A stretch of 35,587 nt of DNA from Candidatus Amesbacteria bacterium GW2011_GWC1_47_15 (GCA_001001375.1 LCNU01000011.1:1-35587); one strand, 5' to 3'; shown: positions 6,440 to 15,329, numbered from the stretch's first letter. Program-made: numbers and translations. The notes: generated by a model not told the origin, from the sequence alone.

Positions 6440-8797
6440 ATGGCCTCAAAACAGCATATTAAGACTGTCAGAGAGAGAAACCTTGCCCGGGCGGTCAAGA
6501 CCCTCAAACACTCAAAATTTACATTCCGCTCTCTTTTCTCCTCCCGCATACCTTTTAAATATAAATTTTTCACAGCATCTTTCGGTTTATTGATTCTTAT
6601 AATCGGTATGAGTATCTATTTATTTTGGGGTCTGCCCAATCCTCTCAATCTCACTCGTCACCCTTCGCCCGCATCTACCAAACTTCTGGATCGCCATGGC
6701 AGTTTGATTTATGAAATTTTCGCCGATCAGCGCCGCACTCCAATCAAGCTGGGCACACTCCCGGACTATGTCTGGCAGACTACTATTGCCGCGGAGGACA
6801 GGGATTTTTACAAACACAGCGGTTTTTCTCCGCGTGGTATCGGCCGCGCTTTTATCAGCACTTTTATCCGCCGCAAGGTTCAGGGAGGTTCCACTATTAC
6901 CCAGCAGTTGGTAAAGAAAGCGCTCCTCTCAGATGAAAGGACGCTAAAACGTAAAATCCGCGAGTTCACGCTGAGCGTGGCAGTGGAAATGCTTTATTCC
7001 AAAGATCAGATATTGGAAATGTATTTAAACCAGGTCCCATACGGAGGTACCGCCTATGGTCTGGAATCTGCCGCCCGGACATATTTCGGAATTTCAGGAA
7101 GCGAACTTTCTCTGGCGCAGGCATCTCTGCTTGCCGGTCTGCCGGCCGCCCCCACTTATTATTCCCCTTTCGGTGCCTACCCCGAAAGAGCGGTGGACCG
7201 CCAGAAATATGTCCTCTCCCAAATGCGCGATATTGGTTATATAGATTCCGGGCAGTATGATTCGGCTTTGAAAGAAACCCTGGCCTACACGCCGTCTTCT
7301 ACCATGCTGGCCCCCCATTTTGCCCTTTATGTCAAAGACCTGCTCGTGGATAAATACGGGTTGGAAAAAGTTGAGCAGGGAGGGCTGGTAGTTACCACTT
7401 CCCTGGATTTAGACCTTCAGCAATACGCCCAGGAGGTTGTCGCTTCCGAAACTGCCAAACTGGTCCGCGAAAACGTGCGCAATGGTGCCGCCCTGACTAT
7501 CCACCCGCCTTCAGGTGGAATACTGGCCATGGTTGGATCCAGAGATTATTTCGATACCGGAAACGACGGCAATGTTAATGTGGTTTTAGCCCGACGCCAA
7601 CCCGGATCCGCCATCAAACCGGTCAATTACGCTCTCGGCTTGGAACGCCGTCTTATTACTCCTGCCACTCTTCTGGCGGACAAACCTACATGTTTTTCCC
7701 AGGTAGGACAGAAACCGTATTGTCCCGATAATTACGACAACTCATTTCATGGAGCCACCCAAGTCAGGTTTGCACTCGGAAATTCCTACAACATTCCGGC
7801 TGTCAAAACACTTGTAATAAATGGCCTGACGGATTTCATTAATGCCGCCCCCGCGTTTGGATTGAAGACTTTTAAAGATCCCGACCAGTATGGTCCTTCC
7901 ATCACTTTGGGCGGAGGCGAGGTAACCATGCTTGATCTGGCAACTGCGTATTCCGTCTTTGCCAATGCCGGCAAAAGGGTAGATACTCAGCCGCTTATTT
8001 CCGTCCGGGACCAATCCGGAAATACCCTGGAGTCAATACCTCTAAAGGAAATCTCCCAGGAAGAATACGAAAAGGCGGGTAGATTTGCCCGTATTACCAT
8101 CGGATCCAAAAAATACCTACCCGAAAATCCTCCCAATACCCGGGTAGTCTCGGCCGGTACCGCCTTTCTCATATCTCATATCCTCTATGACAACGGCGCC
8201 CGTTCCACTACTTTTGGTTCGGTATCCCAACTTAATATCAAAAACCATCCCGAAGTCTCCGTCAAAACCGGAACCACCAACGACAAGCGCGATAATTGGA
8301 CCATCGGTTACAACCCGGATATTCTGGTCTCAGTCTGGGTAGGTAACAACGATAACTCTCCCATGAGCAGGGTGGCATCGGGAGTTACCGGCGCTTCTCC
8401 CATCTGGAATAAAATCATGACCCATACTCTTGATGGTAATCCCCAGTCCTGGCCTACCCAGCCGGCCGAAGTAGTGGGAATTTCAGTCTGTTCTACCTCC
8501 GGCCTCCGGGTACCGGAAAACCCTGACGCCGCTTGCTCACCCCGTTTTGAGTACGTTCTTTCCGGTACCCAGCCGCCTTACGACAGCGGAAACCGGCGGG
8601 ATATACATATATATAAACCGACCCAGGGATTGGCAACAGCCAAACAAATTTCTGAAGAACCCGATCAGGTGGAAATGCAAAATCATGCGGTCGTCTTTGA
8701 TGCTCTGGGGACTATGCTGTGTGTGGACTGTGCCGGCGGCGGTTTCGGACAGGACACCATCCGCCTGGACGGCACCGGCAAAGCCATAAAAAACTGA
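6440..8797 (+). CDS. class A penicillin-binding protein (bifunctional transglycosylase/transpeptidase), copy 1
   Basis: The 785-residue PBP1A-type enzyme polymerises and cross-links peptidoglycan outside the membrane. A basic cytoplasmic tail is followed by a membrane anchor (about 43-64). The GT51 transglycosylase domain has AAEDRDFYKH (Glu119), GGSTITQQLVKK and EMYLNQVPYGG. The transpeptidase domain has SAIK (Ser390, Lys393), SYN (449-451) and KTGT (609-612). The C-terminal 130 residues carry four or more cysteines and are not part of the catalytic core. All catalytic motifs are intact. It is followed after 85 bp by a paralogue in the same orientation. Confidence 0.95.
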   Translation: MASKQHIKTVRERNLARAVKTLKHSKFTFRSLFSSRIPFKYKFFTASFGLLILIIGMSIYLFWGLPNPLNLTRHPSPASTKLLDRHGSLIYEIFADQRRTPIKLGTLPDYVWQTTIAAEDRDFYKHSGFSPRGIGRAFISTFIRRKVQGGSTITQQLVKKALLSDERTLKRKIREFTLSVAVEMLYSKDQILEMYLNQVPYGGTAYGLESAARTYFGISGSELSLAQASLLAGLPAAPTYYSPFGAYPERAVDRQKYVLSQMRDIGYIDSGQYDSALKETLAYTPSSTMLAPHFALYVKDLLVDKYGLEKVEQGGLVVTTSLDLDLQQYAQEVVASETAKLVRENVRNGAALTIHPPSGGILAMVGSRDYFDTGNDGNVNVVLARRQPGSAIKPVNYALGLERRLITPATLLADKPTCFSQVGQKPYCPDNYDNSFHGATQVRFALGNSYNIPAVKTLVINGLTDFINAAPAFGLKTFKDPDQYGPSITLGGGEVTMLDLATAYSVFANAGKRVDTQPLISVRDQSGNTLESIPLKEISQEEYEKAGRFARITIGSKKYLPENPPNTRVVSAGTAFLISHILYDNGARSTTFGSVSQLNIKNHPEVSVKTGTTNDKRDNWTIGYNPDILVSVWVGNNDNSPMSRVASGVTGASPIWNKIMTHTLDGNPQSWPTQPAEVVGISVCSTSGLRVPENPDAACSPRFEYVLSGTQPPYDSGNRRDIHIYKPTQGLATAKQISEEPDQVEMQNHAVVFDALGTMLCVDCAGGGFGQDTIRLDGTGKAIKN

Positions 8798-8882
8798 TTC
8801 TTGTTCCTTCCGCCTCTCCTTCATATAATCAAACCAGTTTCATACCTCCCTTTTAAAAATTTAAAGTCAAGTGAGTAGTTAG

Positions 8883-11153
8883 ATGCCGCCTATTAGAATA
8901 TTTAGAAACTTACGCCGTCCCACTCTCCGTAATTTCCTTAAGTCGCTTTACTTCTTAAAACTCTCACTTCACGCTTTCAAACTACCCCGGCTTTCTCTAC
9001 CCGGTCTTCGTCTTTCACCTCCTGTCCGCAGGGCTGTAACGTTTTCCGTACTTTTGACAATTATCCTTTCAAGTCTCTTTACCTATCAATATCTATTCAA
9101 AGATCTGCCCTCCCCTGGCAGCCTATCCTCTCAGGCCCTTCCCCAGACCACTCATATCCGGGATCGCAATGGCACTGAATTGTACAAAATATATTCCGGC
9201 CAAAACCGTACACTGGTCCGGCTGTCGGAAATGCCTCCCTACGTCATCCAGGCTACGCTCAGTATTGAAGACAAGGACTTTTATCACCATCGCGGTTTCT
9301 CCCCCAACGGCATCCTCCGGTCTCTGATCCAGAATATCAAATGCAAAATGACAAATGATAAATGCGTAAATCCCCTTCAAGGGGGATCCACCATTACCCA
9401 GCAGCTGGTCAAGACTGCCCTGCTGTCTCCCGAACGCACCCTGCGACGTAAAATCCGGGAACTGGTCCTCTCACTGGCCGTGGAAAACCGCTATTCCAAG
9501 GATGAAATTTTAGAAATGTATTTAAACCAGGTAGGCTATGGGGGAGCCGCTTATGGTATTGAAGAAGCGGCACAGACTTATTTCAGCAAACCCGCAAAAA
9601 ACTTAAATTTCGCGGAGGCGACACTTTTAGCCGGATTGCCGGCCTCTCCCACTACCTACTCCCCTTTCGGTATCTATCCCGAAAAGGCTATTGCCCGCCA
9701 GCAGGAAGTGCTTCGCCGTATGACAGAAGACGGTCTCATTACCTGGGAACAAGCAGAAGCTACCGCCGCGTATCAATTGAAATTCCGCCCTCCGGTGGGT
9801 AATCTCAAAGCTCCCCATTTTGTCATGTACGTCAAAGATTTGCTGGCCCGTAAATACGGCACCGATATTGTGGAACAGGGAGGACTGGACGTCACCACGT
9901 CCCTGGACTATGAATTGCAGGAGGAAATCGAAAAAATCGTCGCTTCAGAGACGGAAAAAATTGCCAGATTAAACGTAAAAAACGGAGCTGCTCTCGTCAC
10001 TAATCCCGGAACCGGTGAAATTCTGGCCATGGTAGGTTCCCGCGATTATTTCGATCAGGAAAACGATGGCCAGGTAAATGTGACGCTGGCATTACGCCAA
10101 CCGGGATCTTCAATCAAACCGGTCAATTACGCTTTGGCACTCAGCCGGAATTTTAATCCCGCCTCCGTAATAGAAGATTCCCCCGTTACTTACCGTATAC
10201 CGGGCTCCCCTCCCTACACCCCGGTCAATTATGACGGCCGCCTGCACGGCCGGGTTACACTCAGAACCGCCCTCGGATCATCCTACAACATTCCCGCGGT
10301 CAAGTTACTGGCTGCCAACGGAGTGCCGAACATGATAGAGCTCGGGCGCAAAATGGGAATTACTACCTGGGACGAATCCGGCCGGTTCGGTTTATCCCTT
10401 ACTCTTGGAGGAGGTGAAGTAACCATGCTGGATATGTCGGTATTATATGGGGTTTTTGCCAATCAGGGGCAAAGGGTGGATTTACATCCCGTACTTTCGG
10501 TTCGGGACTCCAAAGGCAATTTGCTTGAAAAGTTCAGCTGTCCTGATTCTGATGTTGAAAGCACTTCATGTTCCGGCACTCGTGTGCTGGATCCCTTAGT
10601 GGCTTTTTTGATTTCGGACATCCTCTCGGACAACCGCGCCCGCACCCCCGCTTTCGGACCACGTTCCCAGCTTTATATTCCCGGCTCTCCTGTAGCCGTC
10701 AAGACAGGCACTACCAACAATCTGCGTGACAATTGGACTATTGGCTTTACTCCGGACCACCTCGTTGCAGTCTGGGTGGGAAATAACGACAATACTCCCA
10801 TGAGTTATGTCGCTTCAGGGGTTACAGGTGCATCCCCCATCTGGCGCGCCGTTACGGACCTCCTGCTTAAAAAACTACCCTTTACCGGATTTGCCCCTCC
10901 TGTAGGTTTAAACAAAGTCGCTATTTGCGCACTCACAGGACAACTTTCCTGTTCTGCCTGTCCCACGAGCTATGAATATTTCCTGCCGGGAACGGAACCG
11001 AAATCCGCCTGCAGTGAAGAAACCTTCAAGCACTTGGCTAAAGACGGCAAAGCCAATGTCGACAATCTATTAGAGGGCTTGTCTACCGAATCAGTCACCC
11101 TGCCCACTCCCGTCCGGGGTAACCCTCTTCGCAAACCCAATCGCAGCCGTTAA
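8883..11153 (+). CDS. class A penicillin-binding protein, copy 2 (tandem paralogue)
   Basis: The 756-residue protein has the same layout as the gene before it: membrane segment at about 51-70; GT51 motifs LSIEDKDFYHH (Glu129), QGGSTITQQLVK and EMYLNQVGYG; transpeptidase motifs SSIK (Ser409, Lys412), SYN (467-469) and KTGT (607-610). The two copies align through both catalytic domains, so they arose by duplication, but they differ at the N-terminus and at the cysteine-containing tail. Compared with copy 1, this protein has about eight extra residues just before QGGSTITQQ (see the insertion at 9333-9377). The upstream gap shows no strong promoter, so it is probably cotranscribed with copy 1. 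Confidence 0.95.
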   Translation: MPPIRIFRNLRRPTLRNFLKSLYFLKLSLHAFKLPRLSLPGLRLSPPVRRAVTFSVLLTIILSSLFTYQYLFKDLPSPGSLSSQALPQTTHIRDRNGTELYKIYSGQNRTLVRLSEMPPYVIQATLSIEDKDFYHHRGFSPNGILRSLIQNIKCKMTNDKCVNPLQGGSTITQQLVKTALLSPERTLRRKIRELVLSLAVENRYSKDEILEMYLNQVGYGGAAYGIEEAAQTYFSKPAKNLNFAEATLLAGLPASPTTYSPFGIYPEKAIARQQEVLRRMTEDGLITWEQAEATAAYQLKFRPPVGNLKAPHFVMYVKDLLARKYGTDIVEQGGLDVTTSLDYELQEEIEKIVASETEKIARLNVKNGAALVTNPGTGEILAMVGSRDYFDQENDGQVNVTLALRQPGSSIKPVNYALALSRNFNPASVIEDSPVTYRIPGSPPYTPVNYDGRLHGRVTLRTALGSSYNIPAVKLLAANGVPNMIELGRKMGITTWDESGRFGLSLTLGGGEVTMLDMSVLYGVFANQGQRVDLHPVLSVRDSKGNLLEKFSCPDSDVESTSCSGTRVLDPLVAFLISDILSDNRARTPAFGPRSQLYIPGSPVAVKTGTTNNLRDNWTIGFTPDHLVAVWVGNNDNTPMSYVASGVTGASPIWRAVTDLLLKKLPFTGFAPPVGLNKVAICALTGQLSCSACPTSYEYFLPGTEPKSACSEETFKHLAKDGKANVDNLLEGLSTESVTLPTPVRGNPLRKPNRSR
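9333..9377 (+). repeat. low-complexity in-frame insertion inside PBP copy 2
   Basis: The segment encodes residues 151-165 and is built from repeated AAATG/CAAAATG-like words, then a near-palindrome ATCCCCTTCAAGGGGGAT runs from it into the following QGG codons. The paralogue has about 8 fewer residues here, and no similar words occur in the flanking coding sequence. It reads as a small repeat that entered the gene without breaking the frame. Confidence 0.45.
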
Positions 11154-11165
11154 AATGGATCTATA

Positions 11166-11270
11166 GTGAAGTCGCGCTTTAAAAATACCCTGTTTTTGAT
11201 AGTCGTACTGACATTCGTCATTACTATCCTTTTGCTGATCCGGCTCAGAAACCTGCCGCTGTTTTACTAA
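11166..11270 (+). CDS. possible 34-residue single-span membrane peptide
   Basis: A GTG at 11166 opens 34 codons to a TAA at 11268-11270. The product is a short basic head (KSRFKN), one hydrophobic helix of about 20 residues (TLFLIVVLTFVITILLLIRL) and the tail RNLPLFY. It fills the gap between PBP copy 2 and the GT2 gene, which starts 5 nt later. A positive-inside hydrophobic segment argues for a real gene. The lack of a ribosome-binding site and the small size argue against it. Confidence 0.4.
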   Translation: MKSRFKNTLFLIVVLTFVITILLLIRLRNLPLFY

Positions 11271-11274
11271 TAAG

Positions 11275-11982
11275 ATGCCCTCCCGACACTCAATTTCCAT
11301 TGTTATTCCCACTTTAAATGAAACGCAGTATATCGGCAGGTTGATTCACTCGCTTCAAGCCCAAAGCCTGCCGCCGCTGGAAGTTATCGCTGTGGACCTG
11401 AGTACGGATACCACTCCCCTGCTATGCCGGGAAGCCGGTTGGAAAATAATCCGGCAATCCTCGGAAAGCATTGCCGGCGCCAGGGCAGAAGGTTTTACAG
11501 CCGCCAGGGGTGAAATTATCGCTTCCACAGATGCTGATACTTCACCTTGTCCGGAGTGGCTGGAATTAATTGCTTCCGCTTTTAGAGACCCGGAGGTTGT
11601 TTGTATTTATGGACCTGTTTACTTCTACCCCGATTCCCCCTTTTCCCACCGCCTGGCCGGATTCTTCAGCCGCATTTTCCTTCAAACTACCCGTTTGCTT
11701 CACCGGGATCATATTTTAGGCATGAATTTTGCCGTCCGCGCCTCTGCTTACCGCCGCCTTGGAGGATTTAACCCCCGCCTCAAAACTGCCGAGGATGTGG
11801 ATCTGGGCTACCGGATCAGCAGTTTGGGCCGGGTCCTCTATCTTCCCCGCCTGCTGGTCTATACTTCAAACCGGCGGCTGGTCGGTCAGGGTTTCTATAG
11901 ATTCCTGTCTCATCATCTCAAAAACTATTTTAGACTTATATTCCTCGGCCGCTCCAGCGCAGATTTTCAACCCTTCCGCTGA
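11275..11982 (+). CDS. glycosyltransferase family 2
   Basis: The 235-residue GT-A fold enzyme starts with SISIVIPTLNETQYIGRLI and has ASTDADTSP (about 78-86) as the metal-binding DxD and AEDVDLGYR (about 178-186) as the catalytic-base region. Residues after 120 include a hydrophobic or amphipathic part that may attach it to the membrane. It probably transfers a sugar from a nucleotide donor in envelope glycan synthesis. It sits 3' of the PBP pair on the same strand, and its stop is 6 nt from the convergent GT4 gene. The acceptor is unknown. Confidence 0.85.
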   Translation: MPSRHSISIVIPTLNETQYIGRLIHSLQAQSLPPLEVIAVDLSTDTTPLLCREAGWKIIRQSSESIAGARAEGFTAARGEIIASTDADTSPCPEWLELIASAFRDPEVVCIYGPVYFYPDSPFSHRLAGFFSRIFLQTTRLLHRDHILGMNFAVRASAYRRLGGFNPRLKTAEDVDLGYRISSLGRVLYLPRLLVYTSNRRLVGQGFYRFLSHHLKNYFRLIFLGRSSADFQPFR

Positions 11983-11988
11983 TTCCAG

Positions 11989-13269
11989 TCATCCTTGCTG
12001 CCACACCCGGGCGATCTGCCATTTTATCCGTTCCCGAAATGTCAGCCTTTCCTTCACGGATAAAGACCGGTACACTTTCTCCATTTTACTGACACAGATA
12101 GTAATGTCATGTTTTTGAGCCGCTTCTCTGGCGGCTTTACCCATTTTCTTTTGCAGCTTCAAATCTTGTAGTATCTTGGCCGTTTTTTCTGCCATGTCTT
12201 TAGCTCCTCCCGGCATGACCAGATATCCGTTTGTCCCGTGTTTGACCACATCGGGAACTGCAAAGGCCTTTACACCCACCACCGGAAGTCCGGACGCCAT
12301 CGCCTCTAAAATGACCAGCCCCTGAGTTTCCATGGTCGAAGCGGTAACAAACACGTCCGCTTCCCGGTAAATTTTTGCCAATTCTTTCCGGTCCACCATT
12401 CCCAGAAACCTGACTTTACCGGATATTCCGTTCTTTTCTGCCTTCTTTTTAAGTGATTCATCCGCCGGACCTCCTCCCGCAATCCACAGTATCGCTTCGG
12501 GACACTTGGTCAGTACCAATTTAAACGCGTCCAGCACCACATCAATGTTTTTTTCGTAACCCAGTCTGCCGGCATGCAGGATTACCTGTTTCTGTTTGTA
12601 CTCCTTTTTCGGCGGGAAACGCTTCAGGTCCAACCCGTTGGACACCACTTCCATCCGAACTTCCATCCCCCTTTTGGACAGTTCTCTTTTAATGGCACCG
12701 GAGGGGCATATTACCACGTCGCAGTATTTATAAATCCGGTTTAGCAAAGACCAGGTAATTTTTTTCGACAGTGTTTCCTCGCCCGGTTTATCCACATTCT
12801 TTTGCCGGTTAACCTCCAGCCCCAAGCCCGAAACAACCCGGTCTATGTACCTGATATATCTCTCCAAAAGTTTTGCCGGAGAAATATATACGAGCGTTTC
12901 CGAAAACAGAGTATGATAAGTGCCTACCAGCGGTTTTTTAAGCTTTTTGGCAGCCAATATGCCCAGCATCCCTAGAGGTCCTGGGGAATGAAAATGTATT
13001 ATGTCCGGATTAAACTCCTCCGTCGCCTTCAGAATTTCTCCGATATCCGGGGTGGCTACCTGCCAATCCTTGTAAGATGGAAACACGAATGAGGGGTACC
13101 TTCTGATTACAATTCTGCCTTCTTTTTCTATTACTTCTTTTCGGCCGTATCCCGGGGCAAAAATCATAATTTCATGCTCTTTTGAAAAAGCCTTTGCAAA
13201 GGCTTCAACTGATATCGTCATTCCGTTTATCTGCGGTTTGTAGGCATCCGCAAAATACGCTATTTTCAT
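11989..13269 (-). CDS. glycosyltransferase family 4 (GT-B fold)
   Basis: The 426-residue enzyme has a typical GT4 N-terminal domain (MKIAYFADAYKPQINGMTIS ... IIHFHSPGPLGMLG) and C-terminal donor-binding domain (VILHAGRLGYEKNIDVVLDAF, then ETQGLVILEAMASGLPVVG with the Ex7E motif). The pattern resembles diacylglycerol glucosyltransferases and PimB-like mannosyltransferases, so a glycolipid product is a reasonable guess. It lies 4 nt downstream of the serine hydrolase gene in an operon-like arrangement. Confidence 0.9.
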   Translation of the reverse strand: MKIAYFADAYKPQINGMTISVEAFAKAFSKEHEIMIFAPGYGRKEVIEKEGRIVIRRYPSFVFPSYKDWQVATPDIGEILKATEEFNPDIIHFHSPGPLGMLGILAAKKLKKPLVGTYHTLFSETLVYISPAKLLERYIRYIDRVVSGLGLEVNRQKNVDKPGEETLSKKITWSLLNRIYKYCDVVICPSGAIKRELSKRGMEVRMEVVSNGLDLKRFPPKKEYKQKQVILHAGRLGYEKNIDVVLDAFKLVLTKCPEAILWIAGGGPADESLKKKAEKNGISGKVRFLGMVDRKELAKIYREADVFVTASTMETQGLVILEAMASGLPVVGVKAFAVPDVVKHGTNGYLVMPGGAKDMAEKTAKILQDLKLQKKMGKAAREAAQKHDITICVSKMEKVYRSLSVKERLTFRERIKWQIARVWQQG

Positions 13270-13273
13270 AAGT

Positions 13274-14248
13274 TTATTTTAACCCGGACGTTTCGAATTC
13301 CCAAATTCTCCGTGTAAGTTCCGGTACCATTTGCTCTGCTTCCGCCCTCTTGACCCCCTCATTCAATATCGTAATAATCAAAGGTTTTGTTGTTTGCGGC
13401 ATGATGATGCCGGAGTCTGCCCACACATCCGCATCTGTACCCACTTTGTGGACTATTTCCAGTTTTTCCCTAGGCAAACCTGCAGGCAGCCGTTCCTCAT
13501 AAATACTGTCTTTCAGGTCCTCCCACATCATTTTCAGATGCTCGTCATCCAAAATCTTCCCGTTATACAGCGTTTTCCACATGGCGGATGCATCTTTTGC
13601 GGTCATCGTGTTTTTGCCGAAATCCGTCTGTTTCATCCCTAACTTACCTATCATATCTTCCACCTTTTCTGTGCCCACCAGGTTGGTAAGGACCACCGGA
13701 GCGGTGTTGTCTGACTTCTTCCCCATTTCAGATAGCAGCCTCCTGATTGTAAGTGGCGTGCCGGCTTTTACAAATTCCAGCGGTCCGGATCCGTACCTTT
13801 TATCTGACTCTTTTAAGGTATATGTGTCATTCAGTTCCATTTCTCCGCTTTCCACCAACTTATAGACTGTTGCCATTATCGGTACTTTCATGATCGACGC
13901 TGCAGGTAGCTCAACTTCTTCATTCACCCCATAACCGCTCCCCGACACGGGATCCAGTACATAAATTCCGTATTCACCGGACGTCGTGGCCGTTATTTCA
14001 TTTAGCACTTCAATTATTCTTTCTCCGGACTCTGCGGCCTTTACCTGCGGTTCGGGTGTACTTTTCAGGTCAAATCTCAGCTTCATTATCAGCGGGTTTT
14101 CTCCCTGTTCCACTGAAGACTTCTTCACAGATTGGCGCCCCCATAGCCACAATCCCATGCTGAATATTCCCATCCCAAAAAACATCCACCCTATCAGCTT
14201 CCTGTTGACTTCGTTTTTTTTCAGGTCGACCTGTCTCAGTACAGCCAT
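13274..14248 (-). CDS. membrane-anchored serine hydrolase of the class A beta-lactamase fold
   Basis: The 324-residue protein has one N-terminal membrane segment (about 19-36), a linker, then a beta-lactamase-2 domain. It contains SIMK (Ser118, Lys121), SDN (179-181) and KVGT (Lys268), which replaces the usual KTG. The omega-loop glutamate used by class A enzymes for deacylation is not evident: the corresponding stretch reads GMKQTDFGKNTMTAKDA. I therefore infer a peptidoglycan-directed enzyme or binder rather than an antibiotic-resistance enzyme. The ATG at 14248 has a TATATT ending 7 nt upstream; an AGGGG also lies nearby but is too close to serve well. Confidence 0.85.
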   Translation of the reverse strand: MAVLRQVDLKKNEVNRKLIGWMFFGMGIFSMGLWLWGRQSVKKSSVEQGENPLIMKLRFDLKSTPEPQVKAAESGERIIEVLNEITATTSGEYGIYVLDPVSGSGYGVNEEVELPAASIMKVPIMATVYKLVESGEMELNDTYTLKESDKRYGSGPLEFVKAGTPLTIRRLLSEMGKKSDNTAPVVLTNLVGTEKVEDMIGKLGMKQTDFGKNTMTAKDASAMWKTLYNGKILDDEHLKMMWEDLKDSIYEERLPAGLPREKLEIVHKVGTDADVWADSGIIMPQTTKPLIITILNEGVKRAEAEQMVPELTRRIWEFETSGLK

Positions 14249-14261
14249 ACCCCTAAATATA
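14249..14261 (-). promoter_or_regulatory. -10 element TATATT 7 nt before the ATG at 14248
   Basis: The hexamer lies at 14256-14261 on the minus strand and is followed by TAGGGGT and then ATG. The short gap predicts a leaderless transcript for the serine hydrolase-GT4 pair. Confidence 0.4.
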
Positions 14262-14299
14262 CCCTATTCTATCCAATCGGCCCAAATCCTCAAATAAAT

Positions 14300-15268
14300 C
14301 TAGCTTTTTATGGCATTCGGCGGTATCCTTCCCGCTAGTCCTTCCATCAGATTAACCACCGCCAGCTCACCCATTTTTCTCCGGGCCTCCACTGTAGCCG
14401 AAGCAATATGCGGGGTTAAGAGCACATTTTCCATTAGCAGCAGTTCCGGGTGCGGGTCCGGCTCGTTTTCAAAAACATCCGCTCCGTAACCTGCAATAAA
14501 CCCTGCCCGAAGTGCTTCCCCGACTTCATGCTCATCAACCACCGGCCCCCGGGCTGTATTTACCAGTATCGCGGTTTTTTTAAAAAGGGGCAGATTCTTC
14601 CCGTTAATCAGATGTCTGGTTTCGGCAGTGAGGGGCACATGCAGACTGATATAATCCGCTTCCTTCAATAAATCGTCCAGGTTACCTTTATACTCATAGT
14701 TCATTCCCTCAGCCGGTTTTCTGTTGTAATAAATAATTTTCATCCCAAATCCTTCGGCTCGCCTGGCCGTCATTCCCCCGATCCTCCCCATACCCACGAT
14801 TCCCAGCACTTTCCCCTTCATATCCCTTCCCATAAAAATATCCGGATCCCAACCCCTGTAGGCTGCGTTGCGCATAAACTCGCCTGCCTCAGGCAGGCGT
14901 CGGGTCAACGAAAGCATCAGGGACCATGCAAATTCAGCCACGCTTTCATTTACTTCGTCAGACGGGGTATTGGAAACAATAATATTTCTCTTTTGGCAGG
15001 CCGGCACATCAATATTGTCAAATCCTACCGCGTAATTTGAAATAAACTTTAGACGGCCGTCCTTATCATGTGCCAGCAGGCCTTCATCAATCTTTTCCGT
15101 CAGTAATATTAAAAGGCCGTCATATCCTTTCTCAATCTCCGTCTCCAGTTCTTCCCTGGTAATAGGTTTATGGTTCGGATAAACGACAACTTCATGCCCC
15201 GCATCAAGCAGAGGTTTAGAAAGTTCATCCCAAAACGGTATTTTTCTGGACACAAAAACTTTCGCCAT
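14300..15268 (-). CDS. D-isomer-specific 2-hydroxyacid dehydrogenase (glyoxylate/hydroxypyruvate reductase type)
   Basis: The 322-residue NAD(P)-dependent enzyme reduces a 2-oxoacid to its D-hydroxyacid. GMGRIG (159-164) is the dinucleotide-binding loop. The catalytic residues are Arg240 (NTARGPVVDE), Glu269 (FENEPDPHPE) and His287 (LLTPHIASAT). NYAVGFDNIDVPACQKR and TPSDEVNESVAEFAWSLML are typical of the GyaR subgroup. The substrate may be glyoxylate, hydroxypyruvate or another 2-oxoacid. Codons near 14881-14899 form a strong palindrome (separate entry) while keeping the expected protein sequence. The gene is divergent from the ORF at 15330. Confidence 0.92.
   Translation of the reverse strand: MAKVFVSRKIPFWDELSKPLLDAGHEVVVYPNHKPITREELETEIEKGYDGLLILLTEKIDEGLLAHDKDGRLKFISNYAVGFDNIDVPACQKRNIIVSNTPSDEVNESVAEFAWSLMLSLTRRLPEAGEFMRNAAYRGWDPDIFMGRDMKGKVLGIVGMGRIGGMTARRAEGFGMKIIYYNRKPAEGMNYEYKGNLDDLLKEADYISLHVPLTAETRHLINGKNLPLFKKTAILVNTARGPVVDEHEVGEALRAGFIAGYGADVFENEPDPHPELLLMENVLLTPHIASATVEARRKMGELAVVNLMEGLAGRIPPNAIKS
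14881..14899. repeat. palindromic repeat inside the dehydrogenase gene
   Basis: CGCCTGCC and GGCAGGCG flank a TCA centre, an 8-bp perfect inverted repeat encoding part of RRLPEAGEF. The same CCTGCC/GGCAGG vocabulary makes up the direct repeats at 28521 and 29373. Confidence 0.5.
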
Positions 15269-15284
15269 ATATTTTATGGTATCA
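15269..15284 (-). promoter_or_regulatory. extended -10 (TGATACCAT) 7 nt before the ATG at 15268
   Basis: The hexamer TACCAT (15276-15281, minus strand) is preceded by TGA, an extended -10 arrangement, and followed by 7 nt and the ATG. The hexamer is only 4 of 6 to consensus. Confidence 0.35.
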
Positions 15285-15293
15285 CAAACTTTG

Positions 15294-15329
15294 TTGACTT
15301 GCGGATAACATGGTGATATTTTCTAAACA
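15294..15329 (+). promoter_or_regulatory. promoter TTGACT-17-TATTTT, 7 nt before the ATG at 15330
   Basis: The -35 TTGACT (15294-15299), a 17-bp spacer ending in TGA, and the -10 TATTTT (15317-15322) form a good sigma-70-type promoter. The ATG follows after 7 nt, so the mRNA should start at the start codon. Confidence 0.6.

Noticed and set aside
13274-14248. Beta-lactam resistance gene
   Set aside because: SxxK and SDN are present, but the deacylating glutamate is not evident, KTG is KVG and the protein is membrane-anchored; a cell-wall role is more likely.
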